Source: Balneolaceae bacterium
GTDB taxonomy: Bacteria > Bacteroidota > Rhodothermia > Balneolales > Balneolaceae
Assembly (NCBI GenBank): GCA_034521445.1
Contig: JAXHMM010000012.1
Coordinates: 123,351 to 187,350, forward strand
Direction of reading: 5' to 3'
Length of the DNA stretch: 64,000 nt
The notes under the pieces are model-generated. The model saw only the letters and a list, made by a program, of their open reading frames with translations. It made no database searches and was not told where the DNA came from. This document shows positions 20,327-29,757 of the stretch, piece after piece; position 1 is the stretch's first letter, and every line of letters begins with the position of its first letter. The position numbers and the translations under genes are program-made.

Positions 20327-21685
20327 GTGAAAGACGTCATCCGCATCGCTTCCGGCCAGGGCTTCTGGGGCGACCTGCCCGAAGCGCCCCTGCGCCAGGT
20401 CCGCCAGGGACCCGTCGACTACCTGGTCATGGACTACCTCGCCGAGGTAACCATGTCCATCATGCAGAAACAGAAAATGCGCAATGAAGCTTGGGGCTAT
20501 GCGCGGGATTTCGTAGAGGTGGTGGAGTCTGTGCTGCCGCAGATCGCGGGGGAAGGCGTGAAGGTAATCTCCAATGCGGGCGGCGTGAACCCCGAGGCCT
20601 GCAAGGACGCCCTGCTGGAGGTTATCCGCGGGGCGGGTTACGATGACATCACCGTGGCGGTGGTGGACGGCGACGACATCCTGGACCGTATCGGCCAGCT
20701 GACCGAGGCCGGTCATGAGCTGGCCAACATGGAGACCGGCGAACCCATTTCCACCGTGCGCGATCGCCTGCTGAGCGCCAACGTCTATTTCGGCTGCCAG
20801 CCGGTGGTGGAGGCGCTGGGCGAGGGAGCCGACATCGTGGTGACCGGCAGGGTCACCGATACCGGACTCACCCTGGCGCCCATGGTGCATGAGTTCGGCT
20901 GGGACTTCGGCGACTACGATAAAATGGCGGCCGGCACCATCGCCGGCCACATCATCGAGTGTGGCGCGCAGGTCTCAGGCGGTAATTTTACCGACTGGGA
21001 GCAGGTGGAGGATTTCGTGAACATCGGCTTTCCCATCATCGAGGCACATCCCGACGGACATTTTTATGTGACCAAGCACGAGGGCACCGGGGGCATGGTG
21101 AGCGAGCGCACCGTCAAGGAGCAGCTGCTCTACGAAATCGGCAATCCGGCCGAATACATTACTCCCGACGTGATCGCCGACTTCACCTCGGTGCGGCTGG
21201 AGCAGGAGGGACCCGACCGCGTAAAGGTACAGGGCATCACCGGGCGTCCGGAAACCGACACCTACAAGATTTCGGTCTCCTACCGCGACGGCTACAAGCT
21301 GGCCTCCACACTGGTCTACGCCTGGCCGCAGGCCTTGCGCAAAGCGGTCAAGGCCGGCGAGATCCTGAAGGGCAGGGCGGACGAGCTGGGACTGGACTAC
21401 GACGCCTTCCGCGTGGAATATATCGGGGCCAACGCCTGCAGCGAGGAGCCCCTCGATTTGCAGGCCGAAGAAGAGCATGAGGAGATTCAGCTGCGGGTGG
21501 CCCTTTCGGGCCGCTCCAAAGAGGACCTCGACCGCTTCGGCAAGGAGGTGGCCCCGCTGATCCTTACAGGACCCAGCGGCGTGACCGGCTTTGCCGGGGG
21601 ACGCCCCAAAGCCAGCGGCGTCGTGGCCTTCTGGCCTGCGCTGCTCGACAAGGGGGCGGTGCAGCCGCGCGTTCGACTCTATTAA
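20327..21685 (+). CDS. AtuA family (DUF1446) acyclic terpene utilisation protein
   Basis: 452 residues from GTG 20327; upstream in-frame codons are not family-like, and VKDVIRIASGQGFWGD is the usual AtuA beginning. Conserved motifs include PVDYLVMDYLAEVTMSIMQK, SNAGGVNPEAC, VVTGRVTDTGLTLAPMVHEF and GGNFTDW. AtuA is part of the citronellol and geraniol degradation route in Pseudomonas, but the biochemical role of this domain is not settled and the rest of that pathway (AtuC/AtuF carboxylase, AtuB, AtuD) is not in the window. It is followed after 89 bases by a renalase-like oxidoreductase. Confidence 0.85.
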   Translation: MKDVIRIASGQGFWGDLPEAPLRQVRQGPVDYLVMDYLAEVTMSIMQKQKMRNEAWGYARDFVEVVESVLPQIAGEGVKVISNAGGVNPEACKDALLEVIRGAGYDDITVAVVDGDDILDRIGQLTEAGHELANMETGEPISTVRDRLLSANVYFGCQPVVEALGEGADIVVTGRVTDTGLTLAPMVHEFGWDFGDYDKMAAGTIAGHIIECGAQVSGGNFTDWEQVEDFVNIGFPIIEAHPDGHFYVTKHEGTGGMVSERTVKEQLLYEIGNPAEYITPDVIADFTSVRLEQEGPDRVKVQGITGRPETDTYKISVSYRDGYKLASTLVYAWPQALRKAVKAGEILKGRADELGLDYDAFRVEYIGANACSEEPLDLQAEEEHEEIQLRVALSGRSKEDLDRFGKEVAPLILTGPSGVTGFAGGRPKASGVVAFWPALLDKGAVQPRVRLY

Positions 21686-21774
21686 GCGATAGAAATTTGG
21701 ACAGTTATTTCGGATTTTAGCGACCGCGAATTTCCAAGCATCCTAAATAAATTGCAACGAGCAGGACCCCATTC

Positions 21775-22842
21775 ATGAAAATTGGTATTGTCGGAGCAGG
21801 TCTGTCGGGGCTGGTGGCGGGTCGAAAGCTGGCCCTGGCCGGTCACGATGTCACCGTAATTGAGAAGAATCGTGAGCTGGGCGGCAAACTTGCCACCACC
21901 GAGCTTGGCGGCATGACCGCCGACTACGGCTACAGCCATTTCGAGGTGAGCAGGTCCTCCTTTGCGCGATTTGTGGACGAGCTTCGCGAGGAGGGACTGG
22001 CCCGCACCTGGGCGCAGGACTTTGCCCTTCACGACGGCACGCAGTACCACGGGGTAAATCCCAACGTGCACGCCTCCAACTGGTTTGCCGCTCCCCGCGG
22101 CATGAATGCCATCGCGCGATACCTCGCCCGATGGGTGGACGTCAAGTCGGCCGAGAAGGTGGGTGGCATGACCTTTATCGGCTCCCACCGCAGTCGCAAG
22201 CGCGCCTGGATGCTCAACCTCACCGATATCAGCGTCTTTGAATGCGACGCGGTGATCCTGGCCGCCCCCGCTCCCGAAGCCTACGGCGTGCTGCAAACGG
22301 CGCAGGACGAGACCCCGGCGCGTCGCATCATCCGGCATATCGACGATATCCGCTACAAGCCTGCCTACGCCCTCCTGGTGCACGCCGAGGCGCCGCCGCC
22401 CACGTGGCGCGGCATTACCTGCGACGGGGAGATGCTGCGCTGGATAGGCAACGAGGGCTCCAAGCGTACGTCCGCCGAAGATGGGGAATCCAACGCCGGA
22501 GCGCTGCTCATGTTGCACTCCTCGGCCCGCTTTGCGCGCACCCACGTCCATGCCGACCCGGAGGAGGTCACCCGCCGCATGCTGGACCGCGCCTCCGAAA
22601 TTACCGGCCTCTCCCTGCACGAGCCCCGTGAGACCCGCCTGCATTTCTGGAAATACTTCCAGCCCCTGAATCCCCTTAAGGAATATTTCATGGAACTGGA
22701 AATGGAAGAGGCTCCGCTTGCGTTAGTTGGAGACTACTTCATGGGATCGTCTCTCGAAGACGCCTTCCTCTCCGGCGAAAAACTAGCCGAGTACTGGATT
22801 TCCCGATACAGCGAACACAAACAGGCGGCGCCGTTATCCTGA
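21775..22842 (+). CDS. Renalase-like NAD(P)/FAD-dependent oxidoreductase
   Basis: 355 residues. It starts directly with the FAD-binding fold MKIGIVGAGLSGLVAGRKLA, then VIEKNRELGGKLATTE, the second conserved FAD element. A C-terminal FAD contact is seen in LVGDYFMGSSLEDAFLSGEK. Length and motif order match renalase-like bacterial amine oxidases, which in characterised cases oxidise dihydronicotinamide isomers. The substrate here is unknown. The ABC transporter gene follows 45 bases later on the same strand. Confidence 0.83.
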   Translation: MKIGIVGAGLSGLVAGRKLALAGHDVTVIEKNRELGGKLATTELGGMTADYGYSHFEVSRSSFARFVDELREEGLARTWAQDFALHDGTQYHGVNPNVHASNWFAAPRGMNAIARYLARWVDVKSAEKVGGMTFIGSHRSRKRAWMLNLTDISVFECDAVILAAPAPEAYGVLQTAQDETPARRIIRHIDDIRYKPAYALLVHAEAPPPTWRGITCDGEMLRWIGNEGSKRTSAEDGESNAGALLMLHSSARFARTHVHADPEEVTRRMLDRASEITGLSLHEPRETRLHFWKYFQPLNPLKEYFMELEMEEAPLALVGDYFMGSSLEDAFLSGEKLAEYWISRYSEHKQAAPLS

Positions 22843-22887
22843 ACCGAATCGGCACACCGCCAGGCCCGGAACACCCTAACGATCACG

Positions 22888-24687
22888 ATGGGTTCCTTTA
22901 AACAGCTCAACACCTATTTCGCCAGGTACAAGTGGACCATTGTGCTGGGAACCCTTTTTCTGACGGCTTCCAACTTCTTCCTGGTCTGGATCCCCGTCTT
23001 CATCCGCCGCACCATGGACGAGGTGGGCCGCCTTGGAGAGGACGCTCCCCGTGCCTACGCCGACATGACGGAGGTGCTGTTCAGCAGCGAGGCGGGGTGG
23101 ATTCTGGCTGAGAACTCCCTCTACCTGATTGGGACGGTGCTGCTTTACGGGCTGCTCCTTTTTGCCACCCGCCAGACCCTCATCGTGGCTTCCCGCCGCA
23201 TCGAATTCGACCTGCGCAACGATGTCTTCGGCAAGCTGTTGCAGCTTCCCATCCGCTTCTACAGCCGCTTCAAGCCCGGGGAGGTCTATGTGCGCGCCAC
23301 CGAGGACGTCTCCAAGGTGCGCGAGTATTTTGGGCCGGCCTATATGTACACGGTGAATACCGTCAGCCGCATGGCCTTCATCATCACCATCATGTTCATC
23401 GTGAGTCCTGAGCTGACTCTCTGGGCCCTGCTGCCCCTCCCGCTGCTCTCGGCCTTCGCCTACTGGGTGAGCGGCTACATCAATGATTACTCGCGCATCA
23501 TTCAGGAGCAGTACTCGGCCATCGCGGGACGCGCCAACGAATCCTTTTCCAGCATCCGGCTGATCAAAGCCTATACCCGCGAGGAGTACGAGAAGCAGCG
23601 TTTCGAGGACGAAAGCGAGTCGTACCGACGCAAGAAGCTGCGGCTGGACCTGGTGGAGTCGCTCTTCCATCCCACGCTGAACCTGCTCATCGGACTTTCG
23701 GTGGTGATCGTCGTCTGGAAGGCGGGCTCCATGGTTATGGAAGGTATTCTGACGGTAGGCAATATCGCTGAATTTGTCATCTACGTGGCCTATCTCACAT
23801 GGCCGGTGGCCTCACTGGGCTACACTGTGAACCGCTTCCAGCAGTCTATGGCATCCTGGAAGCGTATCCGCGACATCCTGAACGCCGATGTGGAGATCGC
23901 CGACCGCACCGCCACCGATCATTCGGTGGAGAGCCTGGAAGGCGCGATCGCCTTTGAAGGCGTCAGCTTCAAGTACCCCGGGGCGGAGGAATGGGCCCTT
24001 CGGGACATCTCCATTGAGATAGGGGCGGGTCAGAACGCGGCCATCGTGGGACGCACCGGCAGCGGCAAGACCACCCTCATCCAGCTCCTGCCCCGTCTCT
24101 ACGAGGCCACCAGGGGCACCATCAGGGTGGACGGCAGGGATATTCAGGAGATTCCTCTCCGCGTTCTGCGCGCCCACATCGGATACGTGCCGCAGGATAC
24201 CTTCCTCTTTTCGGAGACCATCGGCGAGAATATTGCCTTCGGCACCGGCGAGGCGACGCAGCAGGAGGTGGAGCGGGCGGCCGCGAAAGCGCAGGTGCGC
24301 GAGAATATTTTGGATTTTGAGAAAAAATTTGAGACCATACTGGGTGAACGTGGGATTACGCTTTCGGGCGGCCAAAAACAACGAACGGCCATCGCCCGCG
24401 CACTTATCAGGGATCCCAAGATTATTATCCTGGACGACTCCCTGAGCGCCGTAGACACCAAGACCGAGGAAGCTATTCTGCAACACCTGCGCCGTGAACT
24501 GGAAGGCAGGACCACCTTGATGGTCAGTCACCGGATCTCGACGATCAAGGATGCTGACATTATCTATTTTATGGAAGAAGGACAGATCGTGGAAAAAGGA
24601 ACCCACGAGTATTTACTGGGAAAGAACGGCCGTTATTCAGCCATGTACAACAAACAGTTAATTGAGGAAGAGTTGGCTGAGATATAA
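22888..24687 (+). CDS. ABC exporter half-transporter with degenerate ATP site
   Basis: 599 residues: six membrane helices (about 15-310) then an ATPase domain. Walker A GRTGSGKTT is at about 388-396, the signature LSGGQKQRTAIARAL at about 492, and Walker B at about 512 reads IIILDDSLSAVD. The residue after the Walker B aspartate is Asp where a canonical exporter has the catalytic Glu. This LDDSLSAVD form is found in the non-canonical half of heterodimeric exporters such as BmrC or TM287. The second half-transporter at 26055 has the canonical form, so the two probably pair to export drugs or lipids. An RNase Z gene lies between them. Confidence 0.88.
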   Translation: MGSFKQLNTYFARYKWTIVLGTLFLTASNFFLVWIPVFIRRTMDEVGRLGEDAPRAYADMTEVLFSSEAGWILAENSLYLIGTVLLYGLLLFATRQTLIVASRRIEFDLRNDVFGKLLQLPIRFYSRFKPGEVYVRATEDVSKVREYFGPAYMYTVNTVSRMAFIITIMFIVSPELTLWALLPLPLLSAFAYWVSGYINDYSRIIQEQYSAIAGRANESFSSIRLIKAYTREEYEKQRFEDESESYRRKKLRLDLVESLFHPTLNLLIGLSVVIVVWKAGSMVMEGILTVGNIAEFVIYVAYLTWPVASLGYTVNRFQQSMASWKRIRDILNADVEIADRTATDHSVESLEGAIAFEGVSFKYPGAEEWALRDISIEIGAGQNAAIVGRTGSGKTTLIQLLPRLYEATRGTIRVDGRDIQEIPLRVLRAHIGYVPQDTFLFSETIGENIAFGTGEATQQEVERAAAKAQVRENILDFEKKFETILGERGITLSGGQKQRTAIARALIRDPKIIILDDSLSAVDTKTEEAILQHLRRELEGRTTLMVSHRISTIKDADIIYFMEEGQIVEKGTHEYLLGKNGRYSAMYNKQLIEEELAEI

Positions 24688-24783
24688 CCTGGATAATAAA
24701 CTGGAACACCTATCGAAACGACTTGGGGGACGATTGTCTGAACGCACGTCTCCCCGGTTTTCAAAACATAAGAGGAGCACGAA

Positions 24784-26040
24784 ATGATTATTGTACCACT
24801 CGGAGTAGCATCCGCCACACCAACCGCCACCCGCCATCTTTCGTCCGTTGCACTCTGGAGAGAAGGAAGCGTTTTCCTCTTCGACTGCGGCGAGAACACC
24901 CAGATGCGTATGCTGCAGGGCGGGCTAAAGCGCTCTAAAATCGACTGCATCTTCATCTCCCACTTCGATACCGACCACTTTTCCGGCCTCATAGGCCTGC
25001 TCTCCACGCTGCAACTGCAGCGCAGGGACCGCAAGATTACCCTGGTGGGTCCCAAAGGCATGCAGGAGTTTGTGGAATGGAATTTTGAGTTCGCCAATCT
25101 CACTCTGAACTATCCCATAGAGTACGTGGAGCTGGAAGAGGGCTTCGAGCACGAGAGGGTGGTCGATGAGGACGAATACTACGTGGAGGCGCGTCCCCTG
25201 AACCACTCCAAATTCTGCATAGGCTACCGTTTTCAAGAAAAAGACCGTCCCGGCAAAGTAGACGCCGAAAAGGCGGAGGAGCAGGGCATCAGTGAAGACT
25301 GGCAGTACAAGGAGCTGAAGGCCGGTAACGATGTGGAGCTGGACGACGGCACCGTGGTCAAGTCCGACGACATCGTCGGACACCCGCGGCCCGGCGACTC
25401 CTTCGCCTACATCACCGACACGAAATACTGTCCCAATTCGGTCAAGCTGGGCATGAACACCAACGTGCTCATGCACGAGGCCACCTTCAGCGAGAGCCTC
25501 TCCGACAAGGCGGAGGAGACCGGCCATTCCACGGCCAAGGACGCCGCGCGGGTCGCAAACGAGGCCAAGACCAAGCTGCTGGTCATCACGCACTTCTCGG
25601 CGCGATACACCAACCAGTACGTGCTGCTTCGCGAGGCCCGCGACGAGTTCTTCCCCGCATGGGTGGCCACCGAACTGCGTCCCATCTTCACCGACCCGGC
25701 CCACGAGAAGGGCATCATCCAGCCAAAAGTCTACCTGAAGGAAATCAACAGGAACAAGGGGGGAGGAGATGACGACAGCAAGGACAAACGCAAAAGGCGT
25801 CCCAGCGGAAATAACAACAACAAGAGGAAACGATTCCGCAAGCGAAAGAGTAATTCAGGCGGCAAGTCCCGCCGGAACTACGACAAGAGCAGCCGCGAAA
25901 GCGACGATTCCTCCGACAGCCGCAGCTACAAGAAGAGCCGCAATGACTACAACAGCGATTCCGGCTCGTCGGGCGGCAGCCAGAAAAAACCCAAACCGAT
26001 CACGCCGAGGACACCCTTCGACGACTTCAATCGGTTCTAG
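24784..26040 (+). CDS. rnz: RNase Z-like metallo-beta-lactamase protein with altered metal motif and basic tail
   Basis: 418 residues. RNase Z trims the 3' end of tRNA precursors. Family features are TRHLSSVALWREGSVFLFDC, GENTQMRMLQGG, the exosite-like region around PGKVDAEKAEEQGI, FAYITDTKYC, LMHEATF and LLVITHFSARY. The metal motif, normally HxHxDH, reads H60-F-D62-T-D64-H65, so the second histidine is aspartate. Residues about 320-418 form a low-complexity tail rich in Lys, Arg, Ser, Asn and Asp that may bind RNA. A Shine-Dalgarno-like AGAGGAG precedes the ATG. The gene sits between two ABC half-transporters, an unusual place. Confidence 0.83.
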   Translation: MIIVPLGVASATPTATRHLSSVALWREGSVFLFDCGENTQMRMLQGGLKRSKIDCIFISHFDTDHFSGLIGLLSTLQLQRRDRKITLVGPKGMQEFVEWNFEFANLTLNYPIEYVELEEGFEHERVVDEDEYYVEARPLNHSKFCIGYRFQEKDRPGKVDAEKAEEQGISEDWQYKELKAGNDVELDDGTVVKSDDIVGHPRPGDSFAYITDTKYCPNSVKLGMNTNVLMHEATFSESLSDKAEETGHSTAKDAARVANEAKTKLLVITHFSARYTNQYVLLREARDEFFPAWVATELRPIFTDPAHEKGIIQPKVYLKEINRNKGGGDDDSKDKRKRRPSGNNNNKRKRFRKRKSNSGGKSRRNYDKSSRESDDSSDSRSYKKSRNDYNSDSGSSGGSQKKPKPITPRTPFDDFNRF

Positions 26041-26054
26041 ATAATTGACTCTTA

Positions 26055-27848
26055 GTGCCTGACTCCCAAAAGGATAAAGCCGTCGATTCAGACCTTCTTC
26101 GGCGGCTTTACTTTTTTCTGAAACCCTACCGGTGGTACGTAGTCCTGGGCATCGCCCTCACTCTCGGGGCGGCCTACCTGGGGGCCGTGCGTCCCTGGCT
26201 GGTAAAGGTGGCGGTGGACGACTACATTGCCTCCAACGACCTGGACGGGCTGATGCATATCGTCCTTCTGCTGGTCGCGGCCCTGGTGGGTGAGTTCGTG
26301 CTGCTGGTCTTCAATACCTATCTCACGCGCTGGTTCGGGCAGGGTACGCTCTTCAGCATGCGCAACGCGGTCTTCGAGAAGATTCAGTCGCTTCACGTGC
26401 AGTTCTTCGACCGCAATCCCATCGGCAAACTGATCACGCGCACCACCAGCGACATCGAGGCGCTGAGCGACCTGCTCAGCGACGGGGTGGTAAACATCAT
26501 CGGCGACCTCTTCCGGCTTTTCTTTATTCTCTACTTCATGCTCAGCATGAGCTGGGAACTCACCCTGGTGGCCGTCTCCGTGCTGCCCATCCTTTTTTAC
26601 GCTACCTTCCTTTTCAAATCGAAGGTGCGGGTCTCTTTCCTGAAGGTGCGCGACCAGATCGCCCGGCTGAACTCTTTCGTGCAGGAGCATATCAATGGCA
26701 TGGCCATTGTGCAGCTTTTCAACCGCGAGGAGCGCGAAAAGGATAAGTTCAAGGAGATCAACGCCGGGCACCGCGAGGCCTATATCGAAACCATCTTCTA
26801 CTTTGCCCTCTTCTGGCCGGCCGTGGAAGTCATTGCCAGCCTGGCCATGGCCCTGGTGCTCTGGTATGGGGGCGGAAGGGCGCTTATGTCGCCGGAACAG
26901 GGGGCTATTACCTTCGGCATTCTCATCTCATTTCTGCAGTACGTGCGGCAGTTTTTCCGTCCCATCCAGGGACTCTCGGAAAAATTCAACACCCTGCAGT
27001 CGGCCCTGGCCTCCTCCGAGCGTATTTTCAACGTGCTTGACACGCCCAACGAGATCGAGGACCCCGAGGAGCCGGCAGAGGTGGGACGCCCCCGCGGCGA
27101 AATTGAATTCAAGAATGTCTGGTTCGGCTACAACGAGGAGGAGACCGTACTGCGCGATGTCAGCTTTCACGCCGATCCCGGGCAGACGGTGGCCATCGTA
27201 GGAGCCACCGGGGCGGGGAAGTCCACCATCATCAACCTTCTGATGCGATTCTACGACATCGACCAGGGTTCTATCCTCCTGGACGGGGTGGACATACGCG
27301 ACTTGAGGCTGAAAGACCTGCGCGCCCACTTCGCTCTCGTGCTTCAGGACAACGCCCTATTCTCCGGCAGCATCCTCGAGAACATCACCCTGGGACACCC
27401 CGAAATCTCCGAAAAACGCGTAAAGGAGGTGGCTGCCGAGATCGGTGCCGACCAATTCATAGACAGGCTTCCCGGCGGCTACCGCTACGAACTGAGCGAG
27501 CGGGGCGGGTCCATCTCCATGGGACAGCGTCAGTTGATCTGCTTTGTCCGGGCCATGGTCTTCGACCCTGCCATTCTGGTGCTCGACGAAGCCACCTCCA
27601 GCGTGGACTCCGAAACGGAGGAGGTGGTCAACCGGGCCTGCGACCGGCTTATGGAGGGGCGCACCTCCATCGTCATCGCCCACCGGCTCTCCACCATACA
27701 TGAGGCGGACACCATCCTGGTGATGCACAGGGGCGAGATCCGCGAGCGGGGCACCCACAGCGAACTACTGGATCGCCCCGGGGGCATCTACCGCAAGCTC
27801 TACGAGCTGCAGTACAAGGACCAGGCGCTGGCCGACGCGACGGACTGA
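26055..27848 (+). CDS. ABC exporter half-transporter with canonical ATP site
   Basis: 597 residues from GTG 26055, 14 bases after the RNase Z stop. Six membrane helices (about 20-310) precede the ATPase domain: Walker A GATGAGKST at about 382-390, signature region SISMGQRQLICFVRAM, and Walker B ILVLDEATSSVD with the catalytic Glu. The signature has Met where LSGGQ has its first Gly. A weakened signature paired with the partner's degenerate Walker B is what heterodimeric exporters show, so it probably forms one transporter with the protein at 22888. The closest description is a YheH/BmrD-like subunit. Confidence 0.88.
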   Translation: MPDSQKDKAVDSDLLRRLYFFLKPYRWYVVLGIALTLGAAYLGAVRPWLVKVAVDDYIASNDLDGLMHIVLLLVAALVGEFVLLVFNTYLTRWFGQGTLFSMRNAVFEKIQSLHVQFFDRNPIGKLITRTTSDIEALSDLLSDGVVNIIGDLFRLFFILYFMLSMSWELTLVAVSVLPILFYATFLFKSKVRVSFLKVRDQIARLNSFVQEHINGMAIVQLFNREEREKDKFKEINAGHREAYIETIFYFALFWPAVEVIASLAMALVLWYGGGRALMSPEQGAITFGILISFLQYVRQFFRPIQGLSEKFNTLQSALASSERIFNVLDTPNEIEDPEEPAEVGRPRGEIEFKNVWFGYNEEETVLRDVSFHADPGQTVAIVGATGAGKSTIINLLMRFYDIDQGSILLDGVDIRDLRLKDLRAHFALVLQDNALFSGSILENITLGHPEISEKRVKEVAAEIGADQFIDRLPGGYRYELSERGGSISMGQRQLICFVRAMVFDPAILVLDEATSSVDSETEEVVNRACDRLMEGRTSIVIAHRLSTIHEADTILVMHRGEIRERGTHSELLDRPGGIYRKLYELQYKDQALADATD

Positions 27849-27940
27849 CCTCCAATTTGCATTGGTTTTTGCGCCCGATGGCTGTTACTTTTCACGGCAG
27901 AACGCCACGCACCCCGAACCATCACACCACGCATTTCCCT

Positions 27941-28948
27941 ATGGCTGTAGTACGCAACGACTGGACCAGGCAGGAGATCTCCGAAATTTTTAACACTCCG
28001 CTCATGGAGCTCATCTACCGGGCGGCGACGGTCCACCGCGAACACCACGAAACGGGGGAGGTGCAGGTCTGTACGCTTCTCTCCATTAAGACGGGGGGAT
28101 GCCCGGAAGACTGTGCCTACTGTCCCCAGTCGGCCCACCACGATACCGATGTGGAGGCCGGCAAGATGCTTGACCGCGGGGAGATTCTCTCGGCGGCCCG
28201 TAAAGCCAAAGAAGCCGGGAGCACTCGCTTCTGCATGGGCGCGGCCTGGCGATGCGGCCGCGAAAACAGGGACTTCGACAGGGTGCTTGACATGGTGGGC
28301 GAAATCACCGATATGGGCATGGAGGTCTGCTGCACCCTGGGCATGCTCACCGACGAGCAGGCGCGCAAGCTGAAGGAGGCGGGCCTCTACGCCTACAACC
28401 ACAACCTGGACAGCAGCGAGGATTTCTACAACCGCATCATCTCCACCCGCAAGTACCAGGACCGCCTCGATACCATCGACCGGGTGCGTGATAACAACAT
28501 CTCGGTCTGCTGTGGCGGTATCATCGGCATGGGGGAGACCGACGAAGACCGCATCGAACTCATCCACAACCTGAGCACCATGCCGGAGCATCCTGAATCG
28601 GTGCCCGTCAATGCACTGATTGCCGTGGAGGGCACCCCGATGGAAGACCGCCCGCCGGTGCCGTGGAATGAAATGGCGCGCATGATCGCCACCGCGCGCA
28701 TCACCATGCCTGACGCCATGGTGCGTCTCTCGGCCGGCCGTGTCAATATGAACATGGAGGAGCAGGCTCTCTGCTTCATGGCAGGCGCCAACTCCATCTT
28801 CACCGGCGAAAAGCTGCTGACTACGCCCAACAATGAGCTGGGCGAGGACCGGCGCATGTTTGAGATCCTGGGACTGCAGCCGCGGGAGGCCTTTAAGGAT
28901 GCCCGGCCCGAGCACATGCCTCAGGCTGTAAACGCCGGGGGAAGCTGA
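27941..28948 (+). CDS. bioB: Biotin synthase
   Basis: 335 residues from ATG 27941 (MAVVRNDWTRQEI); an upstream in-frame start adds 28 non-conserved residues. Radical-SAM enzyme that inserts sulfur into dethiobiotin. The [4Fe-4S] motif is C54xxxC58xxC61 in GGCPEDCAYCPQS. Further family motifs are RFCMGAAWR, YNHNLDSSEDFY, CCGGIIGMGE and LSAGRVNM. No other biotin genes (bioA, bioD, bioF) are in the window. The stop codon overlaps the start of the next gene (TGATG), so a hydrolase is coupled to it. Confidence 0.93.
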   Translation: MAVVRNDWTRQEISEIFNTPLMELIYRAATVHREHHETGEVQVCTLLSIKTGGCPEDCAYCPQSAHHDTDVEAGKMLDRGEILSAARKAKEAGSTRFCMGAAWRCGRENRDFDRVLDMVGEITDMGMEVCCTLGMLTDEQARKLKEAGLYAYNHNLDSSEDFYNRIISTRKYQDRLDTIDRVRDNNISVCCGGIIGMGETDEDRIELIHNLSTMPEHPESVPVNALIAVEGTPMEDRPPVPWNEMARMIATARITMPDAMVRLSAGRVNMNMEEQALCFMAGANSIFTGEKLLTTPNNELGEDRRMFEILGLQPREAFKDARPEHMPQAVNAGGS

Positions 28949-29667
28949 TGGGTGGCCGGGATGTTCTTGTTTCGGGAAAGACCCCTTTCCGCATCGAGGT
29001 GCCCTATACGCTCATAGAGTCGGGCCAAAAGGGAGAGAAGCCGATGATCGTCTATCTGCACGGCTTCGGACAGAACGTCAGGATTTTTCGGCGAAAGGTG
29101 GACGCCCTGCTCAACCTGAGAGCCTATCATCTGTTTATACAGGGACCCTACCCTATCTACGACGAGTCGCGCAAGCGCAAGGTAAGAGACTGGGGCCGCT
29201 CATGGTACCTCTACGACGGGGAGCAGCAGCAGTTTGTGCGCTCCCTGGAACTCACCTCCGAGTTTATCCAGGAAGTGATCGACAAGCTGATCAGGCTGGT
29301 CGACGTGAATCGACTGGCGCTGGTGGGCTACTCCATGGGAGGTTACCAGGCAGGCTATTTCGCACTTTCCCGCTGGAAACATGTGAACGACCTGGCGGTA
29401 GTCGGGGGACGCATCAAGACCGAGGTGTTCCGCGAGCGGTCCGGCAGCTACGGCCATCTCAACGTGCTTGCACTGCACGGAAGCGCAGACGTAAGCGTCG
29501 AGGCGGGGCCCCAGCGCGAGTCGGCCGCCGAACTGGAGGAGTGGGGGGCCAAGGTAGATTTTCGGGAACTCGACAGGGGACACGAGCTGGATGACGCCTA
29601 CGTGGAGGAGCTGAGAGGCTGGCTTCGCGACTCCGGCTACGTGGATGAGGGGTACGTGGAGGATTAA
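28948..29667 (+). CDS. Alpha/beta hydrolase coupled to bioB
   Basis: 239 residues. The oxyanion region MIVYLHGFGQNVRIF, the nucleophile Ser129 in GYSMGGY, a likely acid in ALHGSADVSV and the histidine in DRGHELDD make a plausible triad. The length fits carboxylesterase or phospholipase-type hydrolases. Its start overlaps the bioB stop, so a link with biotin synthesis, such as a BioH-like pimeloyl-ester esterase, is worth considering. The sequence does not look like classical BioH, so that is only inference. It could equally be a general esterase. Confidence 0.75.
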   Translation: MGGRDVLVSGKTPFRIEVPYTLIESGQKGEKPMIVYLHGFGQNVRIFRRKVDALLNLRAYHLFIQGPYPIYDESRKRKVRDWGRSWYLYDGEQQQFVRSLELTSEFIQEVIDKLIRLVDVNRLALVGYSMGGYQAGYFALSRWKHVNDLAVVGGRIKTEVFRERSGSYGHLNVLALHGSADVSVEAGPQRESAAELEEWGAKVDFRELDRGHELDDAYVEELRGWLRDSGYVDEGYVED

Positions 29668-29671
29668 AATT

Positions 29672-29679
29672 TACATTTG
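29672..29679 (+). promoter_or_regulatory. Promoter -7-like element, TACATTTG
   Basis: Exact TAnnTTTG match in the AT-rich 90-base gap before the response regulator gene. The start codon is 78 bases downstream, so a 5' leader would be expected. Confidence 0.35.
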
Positions 29680-29757
29680 GCATATTAAAGCCTATATATT
29701 TATCATTTACCTTCTTTTGGAAATGGCAGTGAAACGAACCGCGAAGGAATCCCCATA

